NCBI GenBank assembly: GCA_028023455.1
Contig: JAQFVV010012507.1
Location: forward strand, 618,001-682,000
Reading direction: 5' to 3'
DNA: 64,000 nt
Origin: Epiperipatus broadwayi
Lineage: Eukaryota > Onychophora > Udeonychophora > Euonychophora > Peripatidae
Shown: positions 13,127 to 23,472 of the stretch, one piece after another
Position numbering within the stretch: position 1 is the stretch's first letter
Layout: each line of letters opens with the position of its first letter
Position numbers and translations under genes: made by a program
The notes under the pieces: model-generated
Database searches by the model: none
What the model was told of the DNA's origin: nothing
Seen by the model: only the letters and a program-made list of their open reading frames with translations

Positions 13127-13889
13127 AATGTAGAATTGATGAAGTGGTGGAAAAAATAGAAAGGGTATCTTTCGATACAGCGGAAAGCGGTGATAGTTTG
13201 AAGTCAGAAGTAAAAAAAATGTGTATAGATATAACTAAGGGTTTAGAGTATAAGATAGACCAAATGGAGCATAAATATAAGAGTTATGATAAGGAGAATA
13301 AGCCGTAGGGACCGACCAAGAGATTCTTGGACAAAAAATTTAGTATCGTGACATTCAAGGCCGAAGCAGGAGAGAGTCCATTAAAACATTTGGAGAGACT
13401 AACTGGTTTGTTTCAAATACAAGAGTGGCAAGAAGAGGATAAACTTACACTTGCTAGCAGTCACCTTCAAGGAACAGCCTTGGACTGGTGGCACACCCAG
13501 TATGCTAAACCATGAACATTTGAGGAATGTAGGCATGCCATCTTAAGAATCTTTTGGAGTGAAGCGCATCAGGATGGCATACTCTGTAAGGTATCTAAAG
13601 AAAAATCTCCCAGTGTCCATGGAGAAACTCTCATGCAATTTTTTTAAAACAGGTGGAAAAACTCAAGGCTTTAACAGTGTTTCCATTGTCAGAAGACCAA
13701 ATCATAAGGACAATTTGACCCAACATGCCACTGCCATAAGGACAATTTCAGACAGTGGAAGAAATGATAGAATTTCTGACCCGAGTGGATTGTGAAAATT
13801 TGGTTCGGGAGCCTATAGATCAAAATAGGAAAATAGATCAGTATAATGATCAGAATGTATGTAAATGGGAGCCACCTGACTGTGCATAA
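13127..13889 (+). pseudogene. gag: gag capsid-like part, frameshifted
   Basis: The frame at 13327-13515 contains the hallmark of the retrotransposon Gag (PF03732-like) domain: a glutamine/tryptophan-rich helix followed by LQGTALDWWHTQ. Similarity continues past a stop at 13515 through several frame changes as far as TAA at 13887. No CCHC zinc knuckle and no protease follow. The coiled coil upstream belongs to the same protein. At least one stop and two frameshifts make this a pseudogene. Confidence 0.65.
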
Positions 13890-15390
13890 TTGTCAATTAA
13901 TCAGGCAGAATAATAAAATAAACAAAAGAAATAATAAGGACTGGAAATGGACTATGAGTTTAATATAATTATTGTGATGTAGGTGAAAAGCCTGAATAAG
14001 AATTTCACTGTTTAAAATGAGGGATTGTTTGTCAAATAATATTAATGGAGGCTTCATAAAATAAAAGATTTTTTTTTCCTCCATGCACATATTAATTAAG
14101 AAAAATGTTCATAAATAAATAACTAGGTCAAATAGTTAAAATGAAATCGCTAAAGTCAAGTTAAATAAATAAGCATAATATATCTGTAGTAAATAATAAT
14201 AAAGAATGACTCGTAGTAAACTAATAGATTTTATTTTTGGAATACACGCACGGTAATAAAAGGAAATAAATAAATGATTTAAGTCAAGTCAAATATCTGT
14301 ATAATAATGAAGAGCAGTAAAATGAAATAGTTTTCTGAATACATGCACGTTAAATAAGGAAGTTAAAGTAATAGTTTTTAAAAAATAATAATAATAGTAA
14401 TAATATCACAATATAAATAAATATGTAAACTGATGTCCATGACAGTTTAGAATAGTATGTAAGATTAAATAAATATGTAAAATAATTTTTGTAATGGTTT
14501 AAAGATAATATTATAAGATTAGTGTAAATAAATATTTTAAATAATGTTCATAAGGGTTATAAATAATATTGTAATATAAATAAATGTTTGAGATATTGTT
14601 CATGTGAATATAAAAATAATGTTGTAAGATTAATAATAAAAATATAAAGTCAATCTAAGTGTATTAAGAGTGTATAAGTATACATGTGTATATACGCGCA
14701 CATACACTGGTAATATTCGGTAAATACGATACCTCATGATGTGTATATGAAATGTATTTATCCAGATATCCTTTTAGGTTATTTTCTTGGCACTCCTGCA
14801 CCTCATGATGCATGCAAAAAGGGATTTATATATCATAGATTCCCAATTGTGCTGCACGTATACACATGTGTAGGAATTTATCTATAGCAAAAGGGAATGA
14901 GGGTAGTATAGAAATAGGTTTAGTTAAGGATAAGCTTAAAGCTGCTGACTGGATAAATTTTATTACCCATAACGGCCTTATCAGGGATCATTCCTCTTTC
15001 CAAAGTGTAAGTCGAAAATGGACAGTTGAAAATTCCTGCCATTCGCAGAAACCTTTTCTTAGTCAAGTCTGATAGAAACCCGACAAAGGTAGCTTCGATT
15101 TTATATACATGTAAGTCAGTTTAAGTCAGTGAATGTGCTTTCATGTCATTTCCAAAAGATCCCTGTAACACAAAATTAGTTTGTCCCGGTGGTCGTTATC
15201 CATGATTTAGCACATTGTGAACAATGTATTTGGCATAGATAGAAGGAAAGGATAGTCAAAACAGATTTCCCTTGGTATGTAAAGTGAAAGCATTATGAAA
15301 AGCAAACTTAGAAAATAAATGAATATTTAGAATCAAGAATTAAAGTTGCAAGAGATAAAATGGTCAAAAATGATGCATTTTACTCTAAAA
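13890..15390. other. Non-coding interior of the LTR element
   Basis: No pol motifs (protease DSG, reverse transcriptase YxDD, integrase HHCC) were found in any frame. About 14100-14360 holds two copies of a roughly 120-bp unit containing AAGTCAAGT and a later ATACA.GCACG; 14404-14640 is a tandem array. A 68-codon frame at 14866-15072 has fairly balanced composition but is not recognised. Confidence 0.55.
14404..14640 (+). repeat. Degenerate tandem repeat, about 55-bp period, four copies
   Basis: Each unit has the form (G)TAAGATTA..ATAAATA..T followed by a GTTCATAAGGG-like segment and ends in ATAATATT or ATAATGTT. Copies start near 14405, 14460, 14514 and 14571, with a partial one at 14624. 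Confidence 0.6.
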
Positions 15391-15391
15391 C

Positions 15392-15405
15392 AGAGGGAGG
15401 TGTAA
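15392..15405 (+). promoter_or_regulatory. Polypurine tract before the 3' LTR
   Basis: AGAGGGAGGTGTAA lies immediately upstream of the 3' LTR start TGTGCC. Its position and purine content fit the plus-strand primer of an LTR element. The LTR might instead start at the TGTAATG inside it (15401). Confidence 0.65.
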
Positions 15406-16964
15406 TGTGCCAAGGCCAAATTGGCACATGTGTATAAAATAATTTTGTCTAAAAAAATTATTAAAATAAAAATCTTTCGTAAAAGAGTTTGAAATAAAAA
15501 TTGGAAAATAATTGATTAAAAGTGGAAAGGGGGTTTTCTTTAGAAAGTAAACTAAAAGTTTTATAAAAGGAAGTAAAGTTTTTCTTAATTGGTATTCATA
15601 AATATAAATAATTAAAAGATTCAAAATATAAATCTCTTTTTATACGAATTGAATAAAAAATTAATATTAAAACTAGTTATATATGTGCTTATATATGTGT
15701 GATTGTAAATAAAAATAAATGTATACATATTAAGTATATATTAAAAAATAAATGGAAGTTGTCATTAAAAAAACATGGCAATGGCTATTAATTAAAATAT
15801 AAAACAACATGTTTTGCATGGTTATTACTAATTAAACAATCTTCCAAAACACATTGTCAAAGGATTATCAATGGAATTTCGACAACAGATATTGCCGGAG
15901 GATATTACATGAACAACATGTTGTAGGTATAAATAGACCTTTTTTTATCGAACAATTAATTGAGTCAGTTAAGTCAAGAGAGGACAATCAGTTGTATTAA
16001 TTGTATTCAGAAACAAAATGCAGTGCTGAGAAGCTTTTGGGAACACACGTCTTTCTCCAGCCTTAGTCAAATAAGATCAGCAATATCTGCCTGTGAAATA
16101 ATGTCAGTGTAACAACTTAGAAAATCTCCATCAGTATCTAATTGTCTTCAATAGTAATAATCATGAATAATAAGGAAACTCATCAATGAAATGTCACAAC
16201 CAGCTGGAAGTATTCATAATGGAAGCAGCAAACAAGAAGAAAACAAGGTTCTAAATCTACACTCAAAATCCTAGGTAAAACATTTGCTTATTTTCATTTA
16301 TACCATAATAGCCAATGCATTAATTTGTAAAGCATCCAGAGACAAGGAATTTGAAGTCTATAATCATGTATAAAATGAACTATTGAGGTGCGTGTTTGTG
16401 AATGCTATATGATTTGATAAAGTGAAACATTATTTATGCTTTTCATAAGATATATTTTATAGTGTGTTAATTTCAAATGTGCATGTGTTATATTAGTTAA
16501 AAAAATTATAAAGATGTTTAAATTTAGTAAATTAATGTTAGTTAATAAATTGTCTTAAAATTTAAACTCTATTTGTCAGTCAATTCTTTTTATCAATTCT
16601 TTTTCTATATTTTATTACTGATTAAAATTAAATTGGGCTAGTTTTTGGGATCGTTTCGAGCGCTGGATTATGAGCCTACTGACCAAATACGTAGTTTATT
16701 ATTCTGCATAGATAGCTGGCACCCAGAGTTTACTCCAAAACAAATAAAGTGTTTGGATAGTAGGGGTTTGAATCTAGTAGCCGACGTGGGCGATTGTTGA
16801 TAGTTAAAGCTATCAATAATATCTCCCATTTTGCTCGAATGTGCCGGATCATTCACATAACATTTATAATCAAATAAGATTATAAATGTATTATGAAAAG
16901 AAGTTTGAAACCAGCCGAAACATACGTACATATAAGTAAGTTCATTCAGCAGAGCGGACCCAGT

Positions 16965-16967
<3 letters not shown>
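15406..16967 (+). repeat. 3' LTR
   Basis: This is the direct copy of 10683-12242. It ends GACCCAGTACA and abuts (TA)n. The TATA box is at 15928-15936; the AATAAA of the 5' LTR is mutated here to CAGAAA. Minus-strand open frames inside it, and their twin at 11943-12260 in the 5' LTR, are chance frames shared because the LTRs are copies. Confidence 0.88.

Positions 16968-17007
<40 letters not shown>
16968..17007. repeat. (TA)n at the LTR element right edge
   Basis: Alternating TA follows the 3' LTR terminus directly; its partner on the left side is at 10669-10683. Together they are the original TA run of the host repeat. Confidence 0.9.
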
Positions 17008-17010
<3 letters not shown>

Positions 17011-17168
17011 GGAGATGGTGATGTGGACAAACTGATGAGTGCTGATTCAGCATGAGATACATATATTAGAGATCATTTATCTTTTTTACATACATGTGTT
17101 CATGAATATCAGTTGTATAAGATGGTTAGTTATAGCTGTGGGGAGTTTTAAAGTCCAAATTCAAATCA
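17008..17168 (+). repeat. Right arm of foldback-like repeat copy 1, outer part
   Basis: It starts GTAGGAGATGGTGATGTGGA and ends near AAAGTCCAAATTCAAATCAC, matching 53790-53950 and the reverse complement of 9790-9960. It contains a hammerhead-like core (17032-17060) and tRNA-promoter-like words near its outer end. Confidence 0.75.
17032..17060 (+). ncRNA. Hammerhead-ribozyme-like core, incomplete
   Basis: CTGATGAG is followed by a perfect short hairpin (TGCTG, ATT loop, CAGCA) and then GAGATAC. Hammerheads have CUGANGA, stem II, then GAAA; here the GAAA box is GAGA. The other copy at 53810 has CTGACGAG ... GAAATAC, so the box is right but stem II has decayed. I could not find convincing stems I and III or a NUH cleavage site, so activity is doubtful. 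Confidence 0.3.
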
Positions 17169-17383
17169 CTGATTGGAAGACTAGTCTTCCAAACCTTCAT
17201 TGACATGCGCCAACTAGCTTGAACCCATGGTCTGGAGGTGGGAGACAATGAAAAAGATATTGAATTCTATCTCTCTTGGCATTTATGTAAATGAGCTTGT
17301 TAGGAGCTATTGGTAAAGCTCCATCTCATGATCATAAAATGCAAGCTAAAAGCAAGTTATGAAATTAATAACTAGTTTTGTTT

Positions 17384-17463
<80 letters not shown>

Positions 17464-17720
17464 CCAATCAATAGTTAATATAAGACTGGAAGCTGACTCA
17501 TGGTAAGCATGAGCCATGCAAAACCCTGAGATAGAAACCCATTAAGCCATGCTAAACTGGGAAGCTAATTGTGTATCATCAAGGGTATTTGTAGGGTGAA
17601 TGAGACTTGGAAGCTCAGGTAGGGATAACTTTACATCTGTTTATTGAAAGCCTCTGCTTGGTACTCTAGCTTTGTTAGTCAACTAAATAAACTTGACTGG
17701 TACAATACTAATTATTTGCT
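17169..17720. other. GC-richer unassigned segment with (TA)n
   Basis: TA runs lie at about 17388-17416 and 17424-17459. The flanking DNA is less AT-rich than its surroundings and may be an old repeat, but no copy was noticed elsewhere in the window and no frame is coding-like. Confidence 0.4.
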
Positions 17721-18239
17721 CCTAAAATATTCAAACTACATATGTCAAGCTCAGATATAAAATGATAAATTTTTATAACATTATTAAATTTATTGACAAT
17801 TATTTAAAATTATCTTATAAAATTATTATAAAGACAAATCTGTGAAAACTAAATTTGTAATTATCAGTATAAAAATCTACATCCAGTTTGTTTCATATTA
17901 AAACAAATAATATAGCTATTTATTTTAAGTGTATTTATTCATCTATTCATTTGAATATTGTTTTTAAATTGCTGATTGCTTTAAGCATATTGCTATAATA
18001 TTTAAAAAGGAATAAATATAATTTAAAATTACTATAATTGACTTGAAAGGATGAAACTTTATAAAGAGTAATTTTAAAAAAAATTACCACTCAGTTCATT
18101 TCTGCTTTGGTTTTATGACCATTTAAAAATGTGTTTTGACAGAAACTGTTTCTCATTAAAATCTTTTGTTGTCACCTTCTATTACTTTACATGTATAAAA
18201 TTATTGCAAACTTTTTCTTCAAAATATGTCTGCATAAAT
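17721..18239. other. Non-coding AT-rich stretch
   Basis: Nothing recognised. Confidence 0.45.
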
Positions 18240-18560
18240 ATGTGGCAGCTCTACTTTATTAATCAACCGCCTTTTATGAGGCATCTCGTCGACATCTGAT
18301 GTCACTCTAACTCTGCTAGTTCTTATGATAAAATATTCGTTTGACAGTTATTGATTAGGTTTTTAAAAGTTCTGTAAGATGGTGCCCTTTTCCAAATTAT
18401 TTTACAAGTAAAAAATCAAAAAAACCGCATTTAAAACTAAACAAAGAAAGAAGTTTGTCGGTGATTGGCTGTCAGCCAGCTCTCAGACAAAAAAGACATT
18501 CTGATTGGCTGGAAAGAACAAAGAAACCGCCTGATCAAAGAAAATAAAGAAAAACGCTGA
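18240..18560. promoter_or_regulatory. GC-richer segment with two CCAAT-box (ATTGG) sites
   Basis: GATTGGCTG occurs at 18463-18471 and again at 18503-18512, exactly 40 bases apart; as inverted CCAAT boxes this is the NF-Y site AGCCAATC. The surroundings are richer in G, C and CpG than neighbouring DNA. Pairs of CCAAT boxes are typical of animal promoters, but no TATA box, initiator or coding exon that would confirm one is visible nearby. Confidence 0.3.
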
Positions 18561-19194
18561 GATTTTCATTTTGAATGCAATTTAAGTATTAAAAAAATAT
18601 AATTTGAGAAATTAAACTAGTTTTTTTAAAAAATATACCAAAAAAAAAAAATATTTTCGAAAAATATTGAAGATTTTAGTAAAAATATTTAAGATTTAGC
18701 AAAAAGAAATCTTTACTTTTCGATAACGTAAAATTGAAAAAAAGCGTTTGTGTCAGCACTTATTTGTTTAGACATTCACTTTATATTTGCCAAAATTGAA
18801 TATATTTTATAATAAATAAATAGCAATTTATTTTTGAAAGAACTTTCATTCTCTTTCATAACCTGAAAAATTAGTAATATACTTTTTATAAACGTATCTG
18901 AGTTGAATTTAATATTATAGGCGAATATGTTTCAACAATAGGCTTTGTCTTCAGTTTGTGAGTTGGCCAATTAAAAGATTTGATTTTTATCTCATACAAC
19001 CAATAATATAATTAGCGGTTTAAGGGTTAAGAGACAATGTTCTCATATATCACTCCAGTGAAAAGAACAAAAAGACTGAAAAGATATAGTGTTTATTATG
19101 CAAAAAATGAACTACTTTATCTGTAAAATGATATTATAGTTATCATGTATATATTTTTTATATATTTTAGAATTCTTATAATCATAGCTCATAG

Positions 19195-19195
<1 letters not shown>
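18561..19195. other. Non-coding AT-rich stretch
   Basis: No gene or repeat recognised. Confidence 0.45.
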
Positions 19196-19275
<80 letters not shown>

Positions 19276-19293
19276 GCATCATCATCATCATCA

Positions 19294-19359
<66 letters not shown>

Positions 19360-19360
19360 G
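19196..19360. repeat. (ATT)n-(ATC)n-(ATT)n trinucleotide microsatellite
   Basis: A TTA/ATT run passes into a TCA/ATC block (about 19242-19294) with one GCATCA interruption, then back to TTA/ATT. Apparent Asn/Asp, Tyr/His and Met/Ile homopolymer proteins in three frames are translations of this tract and are not genes. Confidence 0.97.
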
Positions 19361-21278
19361 TTATATTATAAACATGTTTATACAAATGATGTTTCAGAAG
19401 AGGAATTGGGAAGATTTGCAGTAGGTTTTATTTTGTATGTTGGTTTTATTATTTTGGAGTTTTACCAAATGAGTATTTAAAACTATAAATAATTGTACCC
19501 AAAAGTATAGCACTCTTTTATATATTTATGAAAGGTATATTACTGTCTTCCATTTTTCTAAATAAGATTGTCTCTGCAGAATGCCAAAACCACATGTCAT
19601 GATAAAATTTATCTATATCATGCAATGCTAAACCAACCCAAATATGATACCTGGATTCCAAGTTGTTCCTTTAATATCATGTTATAAACCCTGAACAAAA
19701 ACTGAACTCTAGGATTACCTCCAGCCTTCTGAACATATAAATGGAAACCAAAATCTTCATAGAAACTTTCAAATGAAATAAAGTTGTTTGTGTTGCTGAA
19801 AGATATCTGTTGAATCTAACATTATGCCTCAAGGTAAAATGTTTTCATATTTTAACCAGGATTTAAATCTCTTATTAAAGTTTCAGCTTAATTTTATGTA
19901 TTTTATATATAGGGTGTGCTAGAATTTTAGGTTTTGAGATTCCATATTTTCATATTTTATTTATTTATTTGAGAGTGGATTGTGAGGTTCTATTTTTATC
20001 CTCAAGTTAAAAAAAATAAAATTTTAAATCTCAAAAGAGATGGGCATAATAGATGAGTGATCAACATAGCTAACTATAATTCCAACAGCACTCCCCAAAA
20101 GTATAAGCAATACTCAAAAGAAATAACCATTCATCATTATGAATGATTAGCAATCAAAAATAAATCAACAGTCAATCTTGTGCTGGATTTGAAATGTGTC
20201 TACTGTAGACCAGGCCAACTATTTAGTCTTTGCCAGTATGGGACAATTATTTAAACATGATGTGGATGCACCAATTAAGTGCTTTTTCATCTGGATATAT
20301 AATAATTAAAACAATAATGCTGGTATATTAAAACATGCTGATCATCATCAATGCTCTGGCCACATAGTACCATTAATGCACTGGCCAACTATAAATGTAA
20401 TTTCTAATAAAGACCAAATTAAATAAAATGAAGTGCATGGACTTTAAAGAATATCTTCTTCATGTCAACCCAGAAGTCATCATCATCTCAACTGGAAGCC
20501 CATACACTAATTATAACTCCTCTATCCATATAACTCTTATGCACAAATATAGCTCAGGAAGCAAGAACTTTATGATTTATTACAGTTAGTGAGAGGAAAA
20601 CAAATTAACTTATTACAAAAAAATCAAGCAATTTAGAGTTTTTCCCTACTTATAAATAATTAGTTTTATTGGGATCATCATAAAAAAACTAAATCTTTAA
20701 GCTGTCATGATATAAGATCACACACACACTGCATTTCATGAAACAGTAATTGGATAGAATAAAATAGTTAATACAAAAAATATACTTTTTAAAAAATAAT
20801 TATTTAATATCTAATTAATAACAACAAAAACAAAGATAGCATGACAGTAGATAATTTCAACCATCCATTTCATCATAAAAATAAATAAATATCCAGTTTG
20901 ATAAAATTATATTAATCTATCAATTAATTATTATTCATGGATTAACTTTCAATTCATTAAGCTATTTCTTTAAAAATAACTAAGAATTTATTAAACATTT
21001 TCAAGAAACAAAGATAACAATCTTTGGCTCTTCCAAGAGGGCAAATTGAGAGAGAAAAAAATCAACTTAGATTTATAGCAGATATACATATATTTTAATG
21101 CTATTTTATCATTTGTAAGAGAAAATTGACTGAGATTCACAAAAAATATGTCTAACAATTTGAAACATTTTAACTTAATGAAGTAATTACTATTATCAAT
21201 TTTTACTCATAACAAAAATACATTATTATTACTTTTATGAACAAAAAAGTAGAGTGTTCAGACATAATAAAAAATAAT
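19361..21278. other. Non-coding AT-rich stretch
   Basis: No coding frame, RNA gene or repeat element recognised. Confidence 0.45.
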
Positions 21279-21490
21279 ACCTCTTGTCTGTCTTTAGTGT
21301 TGAAATCCTTTTCACTTTCAATTTCCAGTTTTTTATTCCATTGAGCTCCATGAAGGCTTCTTAGACATTGCATGGTTATGGTGTGCTTTTCCTGGTCTGT
21401 AGCAATTCCAGGTAATTGAAAAATTCCAAAATTTGCCCATTTGGTTCCAGGTAAAACAGATGAAGGCAAAGACTTTTCATGCTTTTGGTT
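21279..21490 (-). other. Candidate exon of an unrecognised gene
   Basis: On the minus strand an open frame from about 21490 has protein-like composition (for example GTKWANFGIFQLPG, then CLRSLHGAQWNKKLEIES) and ends at a splice-donor-like sequence, CAAGAG/GTATTATT, near 21279. An AG that could act as acceptor (GCATGAAAAG) precedes it, though with a weak pyrimidine tract. Upstream on the same strand lies a tandem repeat whose units also look weakly coding. I do not recognise the protein. A decayed pseudogene or chance frame is equally possible. Confidence 0.25.
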
Positions 21491-21699
21491 GAAGGCTAGG
21501 TTGCAGACTGCTTAAGGGGGATTTTACCTTCCCTACATTTTTTGTTTGTGAAAATAGGTTACATGAAGAAAAGTGATGTCTAGTTTTTAGCTGAATTTAG
21601 AACATGGTTTTCATGATACAAACCATTTTTAGTGATAAACTCATAGTATGCTAAAAGCTAGATTAAAACATTTATTATTATATTCAATAGCTTGCTTAA

Positions 21700-21935
21700 G
21701 ACTTCTGCTTCTTTTTTTTTAGCAGCTGGATTAAAACTTCACTGCTTTTTCTTCAACAGTTAAATTAGGAATAATTTCTTCTATATTTTTAGCTGCTGTT
21801 TTAAGATTGGTCTGCTTTTTCTTCAGCAGTTAAGTTAGCAATACTTCTATTGTTTTTTTCAGCAGAAGAATTAAGATTTGACTGCTTTCTCTTCAACAGT
21901 TAATGTAGCAATCATTTGTTCTATATTTTCTTCTT
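21700..21935 (-). repeat. 69-bp tandem repeat, about 3.3 copies
   Basis: Plus-strand units share the pattern (C)AGC(A/T)G...TTAA.A.T....CTGCTTTTTCTTCA(A/G)CAGTTAA and repeat about every 69 bases. On the minus strand each unit contains a frame reading NLT(A/V)EEKA, roughly a 23-residue repeat, but consecutive units are joined by frameshifts or stops. It is a degenerate minisatellite, possibly from a coding repeat. Confidence 0.65.
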
Positions 21936-23281
21936 GGACAATCTTTCCTATAAGCCAATGATCATTTTCATGGCAACCAATTAAATAAAATTTCATAAAA
22001 CAATTGTTCATACAATTCTCTTCTCAATCATAGATTAAAAATAAGTTAAGAACAAGAATTTAACAAAATAAAATTCTTGACAATTCTTTATAAGTAATAA
22101 TCAAATCTTCTTGCAAAAAAAACAACAACAAGATAATCTATTAATTGCATTGATTTGATTTTTCTTCTCTTTTTATTAAATAAAGATAAGGAAGAAAAAC
22201 AACTCTGATTAATTAAAAATAAAATTTACAAATGTATTAAAATCTTATTTTGTTTTTTCCTTTTTAAAAAAAATATACTCTTAAATATATTTCATGTTTG
22301 AAAATTTTTATACTATCATATGGGAATTTTACAATTGCTGAGTTAAATAAAACCCATAATAAAATATGTATTGGAAAATTAAATTTTATTTTTCTCATTA
22401 TTTTTTTTTAATTCTTTAACTAAACATGCTGCCAATTATTTAATTATTTATTTATTGTAGGGCAGTTATGTAACTAACTGGTTGCAATATATATAAAATA
22501 TAAATTTTATTGAAAATATTTTGAAACTATAACATCTTCATATAACATTACTGGGTGATGCATTCTAAGTAATCTATAAATGTCACGAAAATTAGAGATC
22601 TATATAAAATTAATCTAAGCAAATTCATTAATTAGCTATCTTTTACTTGCATTTGAAATGAAAATATGGATACTTATTGGAATATAATATAAAATAACTG
22701 GATGATTAATTTCTTCATAGGTTATATGATGTTCTAGTACTTGATTGACATATTGAGAATGATGGTTTTATTCAATCAATTTAGATTTTTTTTACTTTAG
22801 TGAGTTGATATTTAATGTAAATGTTTTTGTTTTTGATTCCATTACTCAACCAGTTTTCTAAACTACATGGATATTAAAATAAAATAGTTTAATATAATGC
22901 ATTTAAGCCTTCTTCAAAATATATAATTATACTTTTTCAAAATATTTAAATTTATGAAGTCAGTAAATTGATTAAGAGATTAAAAATAATTTATTCTACT
23001 TTTAGAAGCTATAATAAAGTATTAAAAACTTTAATTAATAATTTAGTTGTGTGAATAAAAATGTGAATATAATCAAAGAATATCAATGATCCAGGAATCA
23101 TAGAATAGAATTATAGTTGTTAATTTAGCTATAAATTTAGTCCATCAGTATGATTATTTTATAGATATGAAATTATATTTAACATATAAAGAATAATTTT
23201 AAAATTGGTAAGAATAGTGAAATATGAAATTCACTTTTATCCAGAAGAAATATTGAAATATTTCAGTTAGCAATTTTATTT
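21936..23281. other. Non-coding AT-rich stretch
   Basis: Nothing recognised in either strand. Confidence 0.45.
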
Positions 23282-23472
23282 ATAAGATCACAGAATTGTG
23301 GGAAGGTTAGCCTTTCAATGTGTTAGTTGACAAAGTCTATATGGATAGTCAAAAGCATTACTAAGTGGATAAAATTTTTAAAACATATTTGATTATTGTA
23401 TTTATAAATATTCAATTATATAATTATGTATATTGCTTTGAAGAAGTACAGACATTGAATTATAATATTATT
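23282..23472 (+). mobile_element. Penelope-like element, 3' tail only
   Basis: About 190 bp matches the 3' end of the PLEs in this window: ATAAGATCACAGAATTGTGG (end of the endonuclease frame in the copy at 62000) through TTTGAAGAAGTACAGACATT near the terminus. Everything upstream is missing, as in a severe 5' truncation during target-primed reverse transcription. Confidence 0.75.

Larger units (their letters stand above)
10683..16967 (+). mobile_element. LTR retrotransposon with 1.56-kb LTRs and a gag remnant only
   Basis: Two direct repeats (10683-12242, 1560 bp; 15406-16967, 1562 bp) begin TGTGCCAAGGCC and end ..CCGGTATA or ..CCAGTACA, so the 3' copy keeps the canonical TG...CA termini. 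A lysine-tRNA-like primer site follows the 5' LTR, and a purine-rich tract precedes the 3' LTR. The 3.1-kb interior has a broken gag and no protease, reverse transcriptase or integrase signature, so the element is non-autonomous or deleted. It lies inside the TA run of a foldback repeat arm. Lineage (Ty3/Gypsy or other) cannot be fixed without pol; the capsid-like segment favours Gypsy. Confidence 0.85.

Noticed and set aside
18240-18560. Calling a gene promoter with confidence
   Set aside because: No first exon, TATA box or initiator could be seen downstream; kept only as a low-confidence regulatory candidate.
19112-19385. Frames encoding poly-Asn/Asp, poly-Tyr/His and poly-Met/Ile
   Set aside because: All three are the same ATT/ATC microsatellite read in different frames and strands.
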